Shown: positions 9,396 to 17,690 of the stretch, piece after piece
How the letters are laid out: every line of letters begins with the position of its first letter
How positions within the stretch are numbered: position 1 is the stretch's first letter
NCBI RefSeq assembly: GCF_904067045.1
Contig: NZ_CAJFDC010000013.1
Location: 186,001 to 250,000 of the forward strand
Direction: 5' to 3'
Length of the DNA: 64,000 nucleotides
DNA from: Pseudomonas sp. FEN
GTDB taxonomy: Bacteria; Pseudomonadota; Gammaproteobacteria; Pseudomonadales; Pseudomonadaceae
The notes under the pieces: generated by a model
What the model was told of the DNA's origin: nothing
What the model saw: only the letters and a program-made list of their open reading frames with translations
Database searches by the model: none
Made by a program: the position numbers and the translations under genes

Positions 9396-10670
9396 TCAAT
9401 GCAAATAATCCTGGAACCGGTAATACGCCCCCACCAGCGGCAGGAACCAGGGTTTGCCGAAATGCCCGGGAATCGCCGGCCAGTCCAGTTCGCGCCAGGG
9501 GTTGGCCTCGACCTTGCCGGCCATCACCTCGGCCATGACCTGGCCCATGTGCACCGACATCTGCACCCCATGGCCGCTGTAGCCCATGGAGTGATAAACC
9601 CCGCCGTGCTGGCCGGCACGAGGCAAGCGGTCGGACGTCATGTCCACCAGCCCGCCCCAGCAGTAGTCGATCCTGACCTTGGCCAACGCCGGGAACATCC
9701 GCACCATCGCCGCCCGCAGCACCTTGCCGCTCTTGGCATCGGAAACGCTGTCGGACATCGCGAACCGCGCACGACCGCCAAACAGCAAGCGATTGTCCGG
9801 GGTCAGGCGAAAGTAGTTACCAATCATGCGGCTGGTGACATAGGCGCGCCGGCCGGGCAGCAACTGGTCGATCAGGGCCTGGGGAAGCACCTCGGTGGCG
9901 ATCACGAAACTGCCCACCGGCACGATCCGCCGCCGGTACCACGCCAACCCGCCGTGCTGACAGGCGCCGGTCGCCAGCAGTACTTGTCCGGCATGCAGCG
10001 TCCCTTTGGCGGTGTTGACCTGATAGCCGCCAGCCCGGGCTTTCCAGTCCGTCACCGGCGTATCCTGATAGATCAACGCACCGTGCCGCACGGCGGCCTC
10101 GGCCAGCCCGACACCAAAGCGTCCGACATGCATCTGCACGCCGTTGCGCTGCAGCAAGCCACCGTGGAACTGGACCGAGTCGACTTCGGCGCGAGTCTGC
10201 TCGGCGGACAACAGCTCGACATCGGCATCGACTTCCCGGCGAATCAATTCGCAGGTTCGTGCCAGGCCCTCGTAGTGCAACGGCTTGGCCGCCAACTTGA
10301 GCTTGCCGTTACGCTTGAGGTCGCAGGCGATCTGCTCCTGCTCCACCAGCGAAACCACACTGTGCACGGCGCTCTCGTACGCCTTGTAATAGGCCCGCGC
10401 CCTGTCCGCGCCGAGACTGGCGCTGAGACCAACGTAATCCTGGGCCACACCGGTGTTGCATTGACCGCCGTTGCGCCCCGAGGCTTCACCGATGACCCGC
10501 CCGGCTTCCAGCACCACCACACTGGCGCCCTGCAAGGCCAGCGCCCGGGCCGCCGCCAGACCGGTAAACCCGCCACCGACGATGGCCACGTCGACTTGCC
10601 CGGGCAACGCACCGAGCTGCGCACCGGTAAACGCCGGTGCGGTGTCGAGCCAGTAGGATTCACTGCCCAT
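9396..10670 (-). CDS. FAD-dependent oxidoreductase, DadA/PuuB-like
   Basis: A 424-residue DAO-family flavoprotein. VAIVGGGFTGLAAARAL near residues 25-41 binds FAD and GEASGRNGGQCNTG is the typical second motif of gamma-glutamylputrescine-oxidase-like enzymes. The C-terminal SMGYSGHGVQMSVHMG closes the FAD site. The predicted reaction is oxidation of a secondary or primary amine to an imine with O2 or a quinone as acceptor. The start MGSESYW was chosen for its fit to family length; the longer frame adds residues unlike the family. It lies between the HAD gene (37 nt) and the binding-protein gene (92 nt) and is probably co-transcribed with both. Confidence 0.85.
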   Translation of the reverse strand: MGSESYWLDTAPAFTGAQLGALPGQVDVAIVGGGFTGLAAARALALQGASVVVLEAGRVIGEASGRNGGQCNTGVAQDYVGLSASLGADRARAYYKAYESAVHSVVSLVEQEQIACDLKRNGKLKLAAKPLHYEGLARTCELIRREVDADVELLSAEQTRAEVDSVQFHGGLLQRNGVQMHVGRFGVGLAEAAVRHGALIYQDTPVTDWKARAGGYQVNTAKGTLHAGQVLLATGACQHGGLAWYRRRIVPVGSFVIATEVLPQALIDQLLPGRRAYVTSRMIGNYFRLTPDNRLLFGGRARFAMSDSVSDAKSGKVLRAAMVRMFPALAKVRIDYCWGGLVDMTSDRLPRAGQHGGVYHSMGYSGHGVQMSVHMGQVMAEVMAGKVEANPWRELDWPAIPGHFGKPWFLPLVGAYYRFQDYLH

Positions 10671-10707
10671 GTCTGATCCGCCTATGCCAAAAGAATGCCG
10701 TGATGAC

Positions 10708-11376
10708 TCAGAGACCGACCAGCGCGGGCAACCCGCCGATATCGGTGATCTGCTGGTAGCCGTAGAAAGCATTGGCCGGGGCTTCGTGACCACGAGCAAC
10801 GAACGCCTTGTTCTTGATCTTCATGTCATGGGCCGACATCAGGTCGTAACGGAAGCTCGAGGATACGTGCAAGATGTCTTCCGGCCCGCAGTTGAGGTTG
10901 TCGAGCATGAACTCGAACGCGGCCAGGCGCGGTTTATAGGCTTGTGCCTGTTGGGCGGTAAACACCTTGTGAAACGGCGCGCCGAGCTTGTCGACGTTGG
11001 ACATGATCTGGCTGTCGCTGGCGTTGGAGAAAATCACCAGGGGGATTTTGTCGGCGATTTTCGACAGTCCGGCCGGTACGTCCGGGTGCGGGCCCCAGGT
11101 CGGCACGGCGTCGTAATACAGCTGGCCTTCGTCACGGTATTCGATACCCCAACGCTTGCAGGTCCGCGCCAGGGCGGTCTTGAGGATTTCGTCATACGGC
11201 ATCCAGTCCCCCATGACCTGGTCCAGGCGATAGGCGGAGAAATCCTTGACGAACTGTTCCATTTGCGCGGGCACGACACGATCGGCGAACAGTTCGCGAG
11301 TCATCGTACCCATGTGGAAATTGGTCAGCGTACCGTAGCAGTCGAACGTAATGAATTTGGGGCGAAGGAAGCTCAT
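10708..11376 (-). CDS. HAD-superfamily hydrolase, haloacid dehalogenase type II-like
   Basis: A 222-residue HAD hydrolase. FDCYGT at residues 11-16 carries the nucleophile Asp12, VIFSNAS is motif II, and a Lys in AYKPRLAAF is motif III. The SSSFRYDLMSAHDM region near the C-terminus resembles the motif IV area of type II (S)-2-haloacid dehalogenases. Such proteins hydrolyse halo-carboxylates or phosphates. Here it is the first gene of the amine/opine transport and oxidation operon, so dehalogenation is only a family label. The true substrate may be a phosphorylated or damaged intermediate. Confidence 0.85.
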   Translation of the reverse strand: MSFLRPKFITFDCYGTLTNFHMGTMTRELFADRVVPAQMEQFVKDFSAYRLDQVMGDWMPYDEILKTALARTCKRWGIEYRDEGQLYYDAVPTWGPHPDVPAGLSKIADKIPLVIFSNASDSQIMSNVDKLGAPFHKVFTAQQAQAYKPRLAAFEFMLDNLNCGPEDILHVSSSFRYDLMSAHDMKIKNKAFVARGHEAPANAFYGYQQITDIGGLPALVGL

Positions 11377-11966
11377 TGAGTGCGGTCCTGAAGTTCGTTG
11401 AGGTCATGGCGCGACAAGCATTCGCTCCGTTTCAGGAGCCGTGATGCAGCGCTGCAGCACACCCTCATTACAACACCGTGAAATCAGCAGATGGCGTTAA
11501 AAGCGACCTCCGCTCGATACAAACCACCGTTTTAGGCCTCGCCCTCAGCAGACTTTGCGGGTCGCTCCAGGCTTGGGCAACCCCCGTATTCATGCGCTTT
11601 TATGGGCCTTTATCGCTTCAGAAGGCTCAAGCACGCGCGGATTCACCGCAGAACCTGCGCCGAACCAAACGAAAAAGGCCACGCCCCAGGGACGGTGCCC
11701 CTTAACCGCCCATATCGAGCAGTACCCTCTTGGCGCGCAATGGGACGGTGAGTCGTGAATCCAGACCTGCGTTGGAGAAAAAAAGCCCAAGCATTTGCTG
11801 CCGACCTTGCCGGGCAATTAAGTAGTAAGTGTGGCCCGTCGGACCTGGGCGGGCGGAATCTGCCGAATGTTCCAGCCCCTCTTGTCAGGCCCTCCCGCAG
11901 ATGGGATACAGGCACCCACGCACCGTAAACCGCTTACTCGCGCACACTGCTTAACGGAGACTCGCC
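11377..11966. other. Long intergenic region between divergent genes
   Basis: About 590 bases between the divergently oriented HAD operon and the GNAT gene; it must hold both promoters. I see a perfect 12-bp palindrome TGCAGCGCTGCA at 11445-11456, 69 bases upstream of the HAD start, which could be an operator. Around 11668-11695 an imperfect GC-rich hairpin is followed by five T on the minus strand, a weak terminator-like signal. No convincing protein-coding gene is seen; short open frames here look like chance. Confidence 0.5.
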
Positions 11967-12824
11967 ATGTCCGCCCCGCTACCCGCTGCTTATGTCTATC
12001 GGCCGATGACGGCCACCGATCTTCCCTTGGCGCATGCCTTGTCCGTGCAATTGAAGTGGCCCCATCGCCTGGACGACTGGGCCATGCTGCAACGGCTCAG
12101 TGACGGTTTCGTGGTTCTGGACGGCGAGCGTCTGATCGGCACCGCCTTCGCCTGTGCGCAAGGCGCGTTCGCCACCATCGGCTTGGTGATCGTCAGCGCC
12201 GACTATCAGGGTCAGGGCATCGGGCGCCGGTTGATGGAACGGGCACTCGAGGCCTGCCAGTCCCGCACCCCGATGCTGAACGCCACCTTGGCCGGCGCGC
12301 CGCTGTATGCCAGCCAGGGCTTTGTCGAGTTCGGTCGGATTCAACAACATCAAGGCCAAGCGCAGGCCCCCGCCGCCGGACCGTTGGCCGACGGTGAAGT
12401 GTGCCGCCCGCTGCGCGAGGCCGATCAGGCCCGCCAACGGCTGTTGGCCAACGCCGCCAGCGGGCTGGACCGCACAGCCGTACTCACCGCGCTGGATGAT
12501 GTGGTCGAGTCTTCACTGGGCATCGAGCGTGACGGCCAGTTATGCGCCTTTGCCCTGCTGCGCCCATTTGGTCGTGGTCGTTGCATCGGCCCGGTCGTCG
12601 CCGAAAATCTCCCACAGGCCAAGTACCTGATCGCCGGGTTACTGGCCCAGGTGCCGGGCGCTTTCGTACGCATCGACATTCCAACGGACAGCGGCTTGAG
12701 CGATTGGCTGGAGGAAGCGGGTCTGAAGCCGGTCGACACCGTGGCGCAAATGGCCCGGGGCAACCCTCCGCAAGCGGTCGACAACGTCCGGCAGTTTGCA
12801 CTGGTGACCCAAGCCATCGGCTAA
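11967..12824 (+). CDS. GNAT-family N-acetyltransferase with C-terminal second acetyltransferase-like domain
   Basis: A 285-residue protein. The N-terminal GNAT domain has motif A as IVSADYQGQGIGRRLMERAL (about residues 71-90), the pyrophosphate-binding QGQGIG signature for acetyl-CoA. Residues 140-280 form a second domain resembling the Acetyltransf_18 module (YitH-like). An ACGGAGA ribosome-binding site precedes the ATG. It is transcribed away from the oxidase operon; the acceptor substrate is unknown, although amino-acid or amine acetylation would fit the neighbours. Confidence 0.85.
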   Translation: MSAPLPAAYVYRPMTATDLPLAHALSVQLKWPHRLDDWAMLQRLSDGFVVLDGERLIGTAFACAQGAFATIGLVIVSADYQGQGIGRRLMERALEACQSRTPMLNATLAGAPLYASQGFVEFGRIQQHQGQAQAPAAGPLADGEVCRPLREADQARQRLLANAASGLDRTAVLTALDDVVESSLGIERDGQLCAFALLRPFGRGRCIGPVVAENLPQAKYLIAGLLAQVPGAFVRIDIPTDSGLSDWLEEAGLKPVDTVAQMARGNPPQAVDNVRQFALVTQAIG

Positions 12825-13305
12825 ACGTAATCGCGCGGACAACCATTCGGCGGCAGGTATCCGTTTTTTCCAAGGCCTGCCCGTCGAACTGCTTAGCCCA
12901 CTATCAAACCTCATATAACCAACGGCAATAATCCAAATAACAAAGAACATGTCACATGGCTATTTCCGCCTTAAGCCTCACTTATTGGCGGCTATGTTTT
13001 TATTGGATATTACTCACGCGCCAGCCTCCGACGTGCACCAGCAACGCCCCAACCCGCTGTAATCATTAAATAAAGTCTGAAAAAACACGCTCAGACCAGC
13101 GACCCGCAACACACTCTTCCCGCCACTCCCCGATACACTTCCCGCCAGTAAGCTTGCAAAAAAACCACGCCCGTCTAGTCTCACAAACGGTTCATAAAAC
13201 ACAACTAATCGCCCATGAAATCCGCCACCCAAGACGGAGGTAGTCTATTTCCTTACAACAACACAATCGCTGTTTCTAATTACTGACACGGATTCGGTCA
13301 TTACA
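12825..13305. other. Intergenic region upstream of the ebo operon
   Basis: About 480 bases without a gene, less GC-rich than the flanks. It must contain the promoter and leader of the ebo operon. No clear sigma-54 pair or consensus sigma-70 box can be assigned by eye. A/T-rich patches around 12925-12950 and 13060-13090 are the most likely promoter areas. Confidence 0.4.
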
Positions 13306-13324
13306 ATCAAGAGGGATGCTTGAT
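13306..13324 (+). promoter_or_regulatory. Leader hairpin with GGA loop over the eboD ribosome-binding site (candidate Rsm site)
   Basis: ATCAAG and CTTGAT form a six-pair stem around the loop AGGGATG. The loop contains the Shine-Dalgarno core, and the stem includes the first two bases of the eboD start codon. AGGGATG matches the ANGGAYG core of RsmA/RsmE-binding sites. Control by the Gac/Rsm cascade is inferred. Confidence 0.5.
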
Positions 13325-14564
13325 GAATCGCAGTCGTGGGTATCGTGCGTTCTCGAAAAGCGCGCTGCAAGATACAGAGCAAGCGTTGCACGGACACTTC
13401 GAGGTGAACTACGACTATCCGGTGGTGTTCACCGATCACCTGTTCGACCCGGAAAATCCCTGCCTGCACCGCCAGTTGACCGCACAGCACGGGGCTTCGG
13501 CGAGCGTGCTGATGTTCGCCGATGAACAGCTGCTGCAAAGTGCTCCAGCGCTGCTGAAACAGATCGAGGGCTACTTTGCCACCCATGCCGCGGACCTGCG
13601 GTTACTGGCCGCGCCGATTGCAGTCCCGGCCGGCGAACTGAGCAAGAATCCACAGGCGTTGCAGCAACTGTACGCCGACATGCTGCGTCATGGACTGGAC
13701 CGCCATTGCTATGTGCTGGCCTTGGGCGGTGGCGCGGTGCTGGATGCGGTGGGCTACGCCAGCGCCACCTTTCACCGAGGTATTCGCCTGATCCGCATCC
13801 CGAGCACGGTGCTGGCACAGAACGACGCGGGTATCGGCGTGAAAAACGGCATTAACGCTTTCGGCCAAAAGAACCTGCTGGGGGCCTTCTACCCGGCCAC
13901 CGCGGTGATCAATGACTTCCAACTGCTGACCCACCTGAGCCGCCGCGACCAGATTGCCGGGTTGGCCGAGGCGGTCAAGGTGGCGCTGATCAAGGACGCG
14001 GCGTTTTTCCAATGGATAGAGCAACAGGCCGACGCCCTCGCCCACTTCGATCACCCGGCCAGCCGCTATGCCATTCGCCGCTGCGCCGAACTGCACCTGG
14101 AGCACATCACCGGCGCCGGCGACCCGTTCGAACGCGGCAACGGGCGGCCACTGGATTACGGGCATTGGGCCGCCCATAAACTGGAAAACCTCAGCGGCCA
14201 CAGGTTGCGTCATGGCGAAGCCGTGGCGGTGGGCATGGCCCTGGATGGCTTCTATGCCAACGCCAAAGGTCTGTTGAGCGATGCCGACAGCGACCGTGTG
14301 CTGCGCCTGCTGCGCAAGCTCGGCTTCTGCCTGTGCCCACCGGAACTGATGTTGAAAGACGTACAGGGGCGTTCACAAGTACTGCTCGGACTGGAAGAGT
14401 TCCGGCAGCACCTGGGCGGGCAACTTTCGATCCCCATGCTCAAGCGGATCGGCGAGTCGGTGGACCTGCATGAAATAGATACCACGCTGATGGAGCAGGC
14501 ATTGCTACGGCTGACTGGCTGTTCCAACCCGGTGCCCGGTTTGAGCCAAGGCTGCACGCCATGA
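13323..14564 (+). CDS. eboD: EboD: 3-dehydroquinate-synthase-like protein of the ebo cluster
   Basis: A 413-residue member of the dehydroquinate synthase fold. GGG at 135-137 lies in the NAD-binding loop, and the segment IPSTVLAQNDAGIGVKNG matches the family's substrate loop. Zinc ligands are predicted at Glu216 (GLAEAVK), His281 (DYGHWAAH) and His298 (RHGEAVA). The sequence differs from AroB, and it sits first in a row of ebo genes, so it is read as EboD, which may act on a sugar-phosphate-like or shikimate-like substrate. The ATG at 13323 is preferred over a TTG one codon upstream because of the AGGGA site seven bases away. Its stop overlaps the next start. Confidence 0.85.
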   Translation: MNRSRGYRAFSKSALQDTEQALHGHFEVNYDYPVVFTDHLFDPENPCLHRQLTAQHGASASVLMFADEQLLQSAPALLKQIEGYFATHAADLRLLAAPIAVPAGELSKNPQALQQLYADMLRHGLDRHCYVLALGGGAVLDAVGYASATFHRGIRLIRIPSTVLAQNDAGIGVKNGINAFGQKNLLGAFYPATAVINDFQLLTHLSRRDQIAGLAEAVKVALIKDAAFFQWIEQQADALAHFDHPASRYAIRRCAELHLEHITGAGDPFERGNGRPLDYGHWAAHKLENLSGHRLRHGEAVAVGMALDGFYANAKGLLSDADSDRVLRLLRKLGFCLCPPELMLKDVQGRSQVLLGLEEFRQHLGGQLSIPMLKRIGESVDLHEIDTTLMEQALLRLTGCSNPVPGLSQGCTP

Positions 14565-14761
14565 GCCACGCATCGCCAAACCTGAAGACCTGGATGCCCC
14601 TGGGCCGGATGTCCAACCTGCCCACGGTCTGGACCAACAGCCTGGCCGCCGCCTCGGTACTGGGCCTGAGCCGGCTGATCGACCAGCCGCTGGGCAGCCT
14701 GATATGCGTTCTGGTGTTTTTCCTGTTTCCACACTTCCAGCGCTGGGTCAAACCGACATGA
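14561..14761 (+). pseudogene. eboC: Shrunken EboC (UbiA-like prenyltransferase), internally deleted
   Basis: Only 66 residues long, whereas UbiA-like EboC proteins are near 290. Residues 14-26 (LGRMSNLPTVWTN) match the first-helix start of UbiA-type EboC, and the hydrophobic end (about 46-66, FFLFPHFQRWVKP) looks like the last helix and tail. All central helices and both Asp-rich NDxxD-type motifs are missing, so prenyl transfer is impossible. The start overlaps the eboD stop and the stop overlaps the eboA start (ATGA), so the gene edges are intact and an in-frame internal deletion is the simplest explanation. It could instead be a genuine small membrane protein. Confidence 0.6.
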
Positions 14762-15540
14762 ACATGGACGTCATTGCAGCCCCCTCGACCGCCCTGGTCA
14801 TGCGCCACGATTGCCTCGCCGAACAACTCCAGGCCTTCATCCGACAGCTCGATGACAGCGAGCGGCAATGGTGGCGCGGGGCGCAAGAGCGACTCGCCCA
14901 GCACCCGGACGCCAACACCTCGGCGCTCTTGAGCAGCCAATGCAAGCGCCATCTCAACGAACAGGCCGCGCCCAACGCCGCCGGCTGGAGCCACGTCCAG
15001 CTGGCGCGCGCGCTGCTGCTGGCCCAGGCGTTGGCGCAACAACCGGCCGCCGGGCAACTGCCGTTGCTGCGCCAGCTGTTTCTGTGGGGCGACGATCAGG
15101 AAAAGATCGCCACCTTGAAAGCCCTGGACTGGCTCGATAGCCACGGGCGCTGCGTCGAGCTGGCGCTGCAGGCCGGACGTACCAGCAACAGCCAGGTGTT
15201 TGCCGCCCTCGCCCTGGACACCCACTACCCGACCCGTCACTACAGCGAACGGGCCTTCCACCAGTTGGTGCTCAAAACATTGGGCATGGGCCTCGACATA
15301 CGGCGCCTGACGGGGCTGGCGGAACGCCATGGCGTGATCCTCAACCAATTGGCCCTGGACCTGCTGGAGGAACAGCTGGCGGCCGACCGCGCGGTATCCC
15401 CCGGGCTGCCCCAAACGATTGCCTTCGACCTGCTCAGCGCAGCGCAACGCGAGCGCCTGGCCGGCCTCAGTCGGCAGCAACGCTTGCCGGCGGAATGGCG
15501 TGAACACCTGTCCAGCCCCACCAGCCCCTCACCGAACTGA
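14758..15540 (+). CDS. eboA: EboA domain-containing protein
   Basis: A 260-residue largely helical protein of the EboA family. LFLWGDDQEKIATLKALDWL near the middle followed by paired helices (FAALALDTHYPTRHYSERAF) is the part that places it. No signal peptide, membrane segment or catalytic motif is seen. EboA is encoded in ebo clusters of cyanobacteria, algae and Pseudomonas; its biochemical role is not established. The start MNMDV was chosen because its ATG overlaps the stop of the eboC remnant. The chain ends 36 nt before eboB. Confidence 0.78.
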   Translation: MNMDVIAAPSTALVMRHDCLAEQLQAFIRQLDDSERQWWRGAQERLAQHPDANTSALLSSQCKRHLNEQAAPNAAGWSHVQLARALLLAQALAQQPAAGQLPLLRQLFLWGDDQEKIATLKALDWLDSHGRCVELALQAGRTSNSQVFAALALDTHYPTRHYSERAFHQLVLKTLGMGLDIRRLTGLAERHGVILNQLALDLLEEQLAADRAVSPGLPQTIAFDLLSAAQRERLAGLSRQQRLPAEWREHLSSPTSPSPN

Positions 15541-15576
15541 TACTCAACTGCTCCCGCCCTGGGACGAGGATTCACC

Positions 15577-16461
15577 ATGCTCAAATATTTCGACCCGCAC
15601 ATTCATATGGTCAGCCGAACCACCGACGACTATCAGAACATGGCGGCCGCCGGGATCACCGGGGTCATCGAACCGGCTTTCTGGCAAGGCCAGGCCAGGA
15701 CCAGTGTCGGCAGTTTCATTGATTACTTCGACACTCTGCTGGGCTGGGAGCGCTTTCGCGCCAGCATGTTCGGCATCCATCACTTCTGCACCATCGGCCT
15801 GAACCCCAAGGAGGCCAATGACCTGTCGCTGGCCAACGAGGTACTGGAGATGCTGCCTCGTTACCTGGTCAAGGACGGCGTCGTCGCGGTCGGCGAGATC
15901 GGTTACGACGACATCACCGCGGAAGAAGACCGCTTCCTTGCCGCACAGCTGGAGCTGGCCAAGCAATTCAATCTGCCGGTGCTGGTGCACACCCCACACC
16001 GCGACAAGATCGGTGGCACCAAACGCACCCTGGCGGTGATTCGCGAAGTCGGCATCGCCGAGAACCTGGTGATCATCGACCACCTCAACGAACTGACCCT
16101 GCCCCTGGTGCTGGACAGCGACTGCTGGCGCGGCCACTCCATCTACCCCAATACCAAGATGTCGGAGCAGCGCATGGTCGCCCTGTTGCAGGAGTACGGC
16201 ACCGAGAAGATGGTGGTCAACAGCGCCGCCGACTGGGGCATCAGCGACCCGCTCAAGGTGCCGAAGACCGGCCAGGCGATGCTCGCCGCCGGCTTCAGCG
16301 AAGCGCAGGTCGAACAGGTGCTGTTCCATAATCCGGTGGATTTCTTCGCCCAGAGCGGGCAATTGGACAAGACACTGGTGAGCACCCCACTGCCCATCGA
16401 TCAGCGCCGGCAATGGCAGGAAAACTCGGCACTGCGTGGTCAGGAACCGGTGGTCAAATGA
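15577..16461 (+). CDS. eboB: EboB: TatD-family metal-dependent hydrolase
   Basis: A 294-residue TIM-barrel amidohydrolase of the TatD family. Metal ligands are visible in DPHIHM (HxH near the N-terminus), GEIGYDD (Glu), LVHTPHRDK (His), IDHLNE (His) and SAADWGISD (Asp), so the active site looks complete. TatD enzymes are hydrolases or nucleases; in ebo clusters this member is thought to act on a small metabolite, but the substrate is unknown. The start is preceded by GGGACGAGG and the stop overlaps eboE (ATGA). Confidence 0.85.
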   Translation: MLKYFDPHIHMVSRTTDDYQNMAAAGITGVIEPAFWQGQARTSVGSFIDYFDTLLGWERFRASMFGIHHFCTIGLNPKEANDLSLANEVLEMLPRYLVKDGVVAVGEIGYDDITAEEDRFLAAQLELAKQFNLPVLVHTPHRDKIGGTKRTLAVIREVGIAENLVIIDHLNELTLPLVLDSDCWRGHSIYPNTKMSEQRMVALLQEYGTEKMVVNSAADWGISDPLKVPKTGQAMLAAGFSEAQVEQVLFHNPVDFFAQSGQLDKTLVSTPLPIDQRRQWQENSALRGQEPVVK

Positions 16462-17690
16462 GCCAGCCCAGGGATTGGACGCCCACCCAGATCGGCTATT
16501 GCAGCAACGTGCATCCCACCCCCGAGCTGAGCCGGTTGTGCGCCTCGATCGAGGCGCATTTCCAGGCCGTGCGCCAGTTGCGCGGACTCGACGAGCAGGA
16601 CAGCGGATTGTGGATCAGCGCCAAGGCAGCGGCGCAATTGCAGCAGATGACGACACGCCAGGCATTCCTCGAGTGCTTGCAACGCAGTGGCTTGCGCCTG
16701 ACCTCGCTCAACGGTTTTCCCTACGGCCAGTTCCATGAAGGCGCGGTCAAAGCCGAGGTCTATCGTCCTCACTGGGCCGATCCGCAACGCCTGGAATACA
16801 GCCTGCAACTGGCGCGACTGCTAGCGGCCGCGCTGCCGCCGGACTGTGCCCGGGGGGTGATCTCCAGCGTACCGCTGGGCTATGCCGCGCATTGGACGCC
16901 GGCGCTCCAACACGGCGCTGAGCGGCAGCTACGCCAACTGACCCGGTCCCTGGCCAGGCTGCACCAGGAAACCGGCAAGAAGATCGTGTTCTGCCTGGAG
17001 ATGGAGCCGGACTGCGTACTGGAAAGCACTGACCAGGCCATCGCCTTTTTCCAACACTGGCAAGGCACGGACCCGCATCATGAGCATCTGGCGCTGTGCT
17101 TCGATGTCTGCCATCAGGCCGTGATGTTCGAAGACTGCTATCAGTCGCTGGACAGGCTGCGTCAGGCACGGGTGCCCATCGGCAAGATTCAGCTGTCCAA
17201 CGCCCTGATTTGTCGCCTGCCCCCTCAGGACCACAGCCGGCGTGAACACGTTCTCAAGACCTTGCGCGACTTTGCCGAAACCACCTACCTGCATCAAGTG
17301 AAAGCCCGCGATGCGCAGAACCGGCTATTGGCCTGGGCGGACCTTCCCACCGCCCTCGACGATTGCGCAAGGAGCCCCGGGCAATACCCCGAACTGAGGA
17401 TTCATTTCCACATTCCGCTGTTCAGCGAACACTTGCTGTTGCCCGAACTCAGCGGCAGTCAGATCGCCCTGGCGCAGACCTTCGACTTTCTGGCGGACCA
17501 TGTGGATTTTCGTCCCGTGCTGGAAGTGGAAACCTACAGTTGGGGCGTCCTGCCCGCCCAACTGCGGCCCACTACCGAGCTCGCCCAACTCCAGGGTATC
17601 GCCGCGGAACTGCACTGGGTCGAAGAACAACTGCGGCAGCGGCATTTGCTGCGTCCGCAAACCCGCGAGGCATACGCCCATGCCCTCTGA
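16458..17690 (+). CDS. eboE: EboE: metabolite traffic protein, xylose-isomerase-like TIM barrel
   Basis: A 410-residue protein of the sugar-phosphate isomerase/epimerase superfamily. IGYCSNVHPTPE at the N-terminus, KIVFCLEMEPDC (Glu ligand), LCFDVCHQAV (Asp-x-x-His) and a late FHIPLFSE are placed as in divalent-metal xylose-isomerase-like barrels. EboE of cyanobacteria is part of the set needed to move the scytonemin monomer to the periplasm. The start MSQPRD overlaps the eboB stop and overrides a longer upstream frame. The stop overlaps eboF by 11 bases. Confidence 0.83.
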   Translation: MSQPRDWTPTQIGYCSNVHPTPELSRLCASIEAHFQAVRQLRGLDEQDSGLWISAKAAAQLQQMTTRQAFLECLQRSGLRLTSLNGFPYGQFHEGAVKAEVYRPHWADPQRLEYSLQLARLLAAALPPDCARGVISSVPLGYAAHWTPALQHGAERQLRQLTRSLARLHQETGKKIVFCLEMEPDCVLESTDQAIAFFQHWQGTDPHHEHLALCFDVCHQAVMFEDCYQSLDRLRQARVPIGKIQLSNALICRLPPQDHSRREHVLKTLRDFAETTYLHQVKARDAQNRLLAWADLPTALDDCARSPGQYPELRIHFHIPLFSEHLLLPELSGSQIALAQTFDFLADHVDFRPVLEVETYSWGVLPAQLRPTTELAQLQGIAAELHWVEEQLRQRHLLRPQTREAYAHAL

